Shown one piece after another: positions 62,421 to 64,000 of a DNA stretch of 64,000 bases (the first letter of the stretch is position 1; each line of letters starts with the position of its first letter). Source of the stretch: Streptomyces sp. M92 (GTDB lineage Bacteria; Actinomycetota; Actinomycetes; Streptomycetales; Streptomycetaceae). The position numbers and the translations under genes were made by a program. The stretch lies in the NCBI RefSeq assembly GCF_028473745.1, contig NZ_CP101137.1, positions 6,827,501 through 6,891,500 on the forward strand. The letters run 5' to 3'. Below the pieces are notes generated by a model, which searched no databases, was not told where the DNA came from, and saw only the letters and a program-made list of their open reading frames with translations.

Positions 62421-63458
62421 TCACGTCGCCAGGGTCACCTCCCGGTGGGCCGGGTCGCGGACCTCGCCGACCAGGAGTTCCAGTACGTCCTCCAGGGCGA
62501 CCAGGCCCAGGACCCTGCCCGACGCGTCCGTGACCTGGGCCAGGTGGGTGGCGGCGCGGCGCATCACGGTGAGGGCGTCGTCGAGGGGGAGGTCGGGGCG
62601 GAGGGTCGTCATCGGGCGCCAGAGGTGCTGCGGTACGGCCCGGTCGGGGTCCTCGGCGTCGAGGACGTCCTTGACGTGGAGGTAGCCCATGAAGGGGCCC
62701 GGCCCGGCCGCGACCGGGAAGCGTGAGTACCCGGTGCGGGCGGTGAGCCCGATGATCTGGCCCGGGGTGGCCGACGGGCCGACCGTCACCAGGGACTCGC
62801 GGCCGAGCAGTACGTCCGTCACGGGGCGGGAGCCCAGTTCCAGGGCGTCCTCCAGGCGTTCCTGCGCCTCGGGGTCGAGCAGGCCCGCCTGACCGGCGTC
62901 CTCCACCAGCCGGTTGAGCTGTTCACTGGTGAAGACGGCCTCGACCTCGTCCTTGGGCTCGACGCGGAACAGCCGCAGGATGCCCCGGGAGCAGGCGCCC
63001 AGGGCGAAGGTGACCGGCTTGCAGAGACGGGCGAAGGCGACGAGGCCGGGGCTCAGCCACAGCGCGGTCCTCTCGGGGGCGGCCATCGCGAGGTTCTTCG
63101 GAAGCATCTCGCCGATGACGAGGTGGCAGAAGACCACGGCGGCCAGCGCGATGACGTAGCCGAGCGGGTGGATGACGCCGTGCGGCAGGTGCATCCACTC
63201 GAAGACCGGTTCCAGCAGGCGCGCGACGGTCGGTTCGGCGACCGCGCCGAGGGTGAGTGAGCAGACCGTGATGCCGAACTGGGCGGCGGCCATCATCTGC
63301 GGCAGCCGCTCCAGACCGTACAGCACCTGGCGGGCGCGGGCGGTGCCGAGCGGTTCGATCTGGCTGCGGCGGACCGAGACCAGGGCGAACTCGGCGCCGA
63401 CGAAGAAGCCGTTGGCGAGCACGAGCAGCGCGGCGAAGAGGAGTTGCAGGACGCTCAT
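62421..63458 (-). CDS. CNNM/CorC-type membrane protein with CBS domains (hemolysin C family)
   Basis: This 345-residue protein has an N-terminal DUF21 membrane domain with helices LLFAALLVLANGFFVGAEFA, the GAEFALVSVRRSQIE start signature and FCHLVIGEMLPKNLAMAAPE, followed by a CBS pair (VTDVLLGRESLVTV; FMGYLHVKDVLDAED; LALEDVLELLVGEV-like end). It lacks the C-terminal CorC_HlyC domain. The family is linked to Mg/Co efflux. Its ATG overlaps the stop of the upstream paralogue (ATGA), so the two are likely one complex. Confidence 0.92.
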   Translation of the reverse strand: MSVLQLLFAALLVLANGFFVGAEFALVSVRRSQIEPLGTARARQVLYGLERLPQMMAAAQFGITVCSLTLGAVAEPTVARLLEPVFEWMHLPHGVIHPLGYVIALAAVVFCHLVIGEMLPKNLAMAAPERTALWLSPGLVAFARLCKPVTFALGACSRGILRLFRVEPKDEVEAVFTSEQLNRLVEDAGQAGLLDPEAQERLEDALELGSRPVTDVLLGRESLVTVGPSATPGQIIGLTARTGYSRFPVAAGPGPFMGYLHVKDVLDAEDPDRAVPQHLWRPMTTLRPDLPLDDALTVMRRAATHLAQVTDASGRVLGLVALEDVLELLVGEVRDPAHREVTLAT

Positions 63459-64000
63459 CGGGCGGCCTCCGGCACGGAGACCGGCGCCGTCCGCACCAGT
63501 CGTATGCGCTCGGCTCGGTAGTGGCCGACCCGGCGGACGCAGAGGCGCCAGCCGGGCAGTTCCGCGCGGTCGCCGACGGCCGGGATGCGGCCGAGCAGGT
63601 CGGCGACGAGGCCGGCCGCGGTCTCGTACGGGCCCTCGGGGGCGTCCAGGCCGATGCGGCGCAGGGCGTCGACGCGGCAGCTGCCGTCCACGTCCCAGGC
63701 GGGCCGGCCGTCCTCGGGCGGGGCGGCGGCGAGTTCGGGGGCGTCCAGTCCGTCGTGCTCGTCTCGGACCTCGCCGACCAGTTCCTCGACGATGTCCTCC
63801 AGGGTGACGACGCCGGCCGTGCCGCCGTACTCGTCGACGACGACCGCGATGGGCTGTTCGCTGCGCAGGCGGGTGAGGAGGGGCCGGACGGGCAGGGTCT
63901 CGGGGACCAGCAGCGCCGGCTGGGCGATGCGGCCGGCGGGGGTGCGCAGCCGGTCGTGCGCGGGAACGGCGAGCGCGTCCTTGAGGTGGACCATGCCGAC
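63455..64000 (-). CDS. CNNM/CorC-type protein, C-terminal part, cut by window edge
   Basis: The open frame runs off the right end of the window. The visible 181 codons hold the second CBS domain (VVVDEYGGTAGVVTLEDIVE, then ELVGEVRDEHDG) and a complete CorC_HlyC domain (WDVDGSCRVDALRRIG, GYETAAGLVADLLGRIP-like segment, RRVGHYRAERIRLVR). The missing N-terminus should be a DUF21 membrane domain. It is translated upstream of, and coupled to, the shorter paralogue. Confidence 0.9.
   Translation of the reverse strand, partial: VGMVHLKDALAVPAHDRLRTPAGRIAQPALLVPETLPVRPLLTRLRSEQPIAVVVDEYGGTAGVVTLEDIVEELVGEVRDEHDGLDAPELAAAPPEDGRPAWDVDGSCRVDALRRIGLDAPEGPYETAAGLVADLLGRIPAVGDRAELPGWRLCVRRVGHYRAERIRLVRTAPVSVPEAAR

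Overview
The window is chromosomal DNA from a Streptomyces or very close relative. GC is very high, with strong third-position GC, many GTG and some TTG starts, and frequent ATGA/GTGA stop-start overlaps. Streptomyces-type markers are present: a cvnABCD conservon, rbpA with a perfect sigma-R promoter, ppm1, an SCO1431-type 46-residue membrane protein, a mycothiol-type formaldehyde dehydrogenase, and the crr-ptsI / acetoacetyl-CoA synthetase neighbourhood. I see no insertion sequence, prophage, tRNA, rRNA or CRISPR array.

Layout. 1-2111: end of a PTS IIA gene (crr) and ptsI. 2182-9158: a hypothetical gene, acetoacetyl-CoA synthetase (aacS), a family-31 glycosidase with a substituted catalytic residue, a NUDIX hydrolase and a secreted VanX-like dipeptidase. 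9309-10934: a degenerate EAL / CBS / GGDEF protein. 11653-13972: glpF-glpK. 14106-18546: a four-gene conservon on the minus strand. 18969-19583: a small membrane protein.

19611-28207 is the most coherent metabolic block. A Rieske ferredoxin and its reductase run leftward. An IclR regulator runs rightward, followed by a four-gene operon: mycothiol-type formaldehyde dehydrogenase, FAD/GcvT dimethylglycine oxidase type, monomeric sarcosine oxidase type, and a Rieske oxygenase of the glycine betaine demethylase type. Together they could strip the three methyl groups from glycine betaine (or a related N-methyl compound) down to glycine and dispose of the formaldehyde. Two matching 38-bp palindromes, one upstream of the IclR gene and one at the operon promoter, look like the operators.

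28204-35435 carries three leftward genes that resemble a MukBEF/MksBEF/Wadjet-type SMC complex: a 1557-residue SMC-like ATPase and two smaller partners. No nuclease gene is next to it. The last bases of the SMC gene and of the facing Rieske oxygenase gene form a perfect 26-bp palindrome, so both proteins end in QSPA.

35574-41740: a GntR regulator with its own palindrome, a translationally coupled GT4-GT4-SGNH hydrolase operon, an 843-bp gene-free stretch with an 89-bp near-perfect direct repeat, and a HEAT-repeat protein. 42075-44774: an ankyrin protein, a small membrane protein and an FtsK-like protein whose P-loop lacks lysine. 45059-49508: a MocR-type regulator opposite a YczE-like membrane protein, a glycerophosphodiester phosphodiesterase and an MFS transporter. 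49786-57801: rbpA, fxsA, ppm1, an amidohydrolase, an Lrp regulator, small conserved genes, an acyl-CoA dehydrogenase and a TetR regulator. 57913-64000: a Tat-exported C39-like peptidase, a uridine-kinase-like gene without a usable start codon, a candidate small RNA, a TPR-AAA ATPase and a coupled pair of CNNM/CorC-type membrane proteins, the second cut by the window edge.
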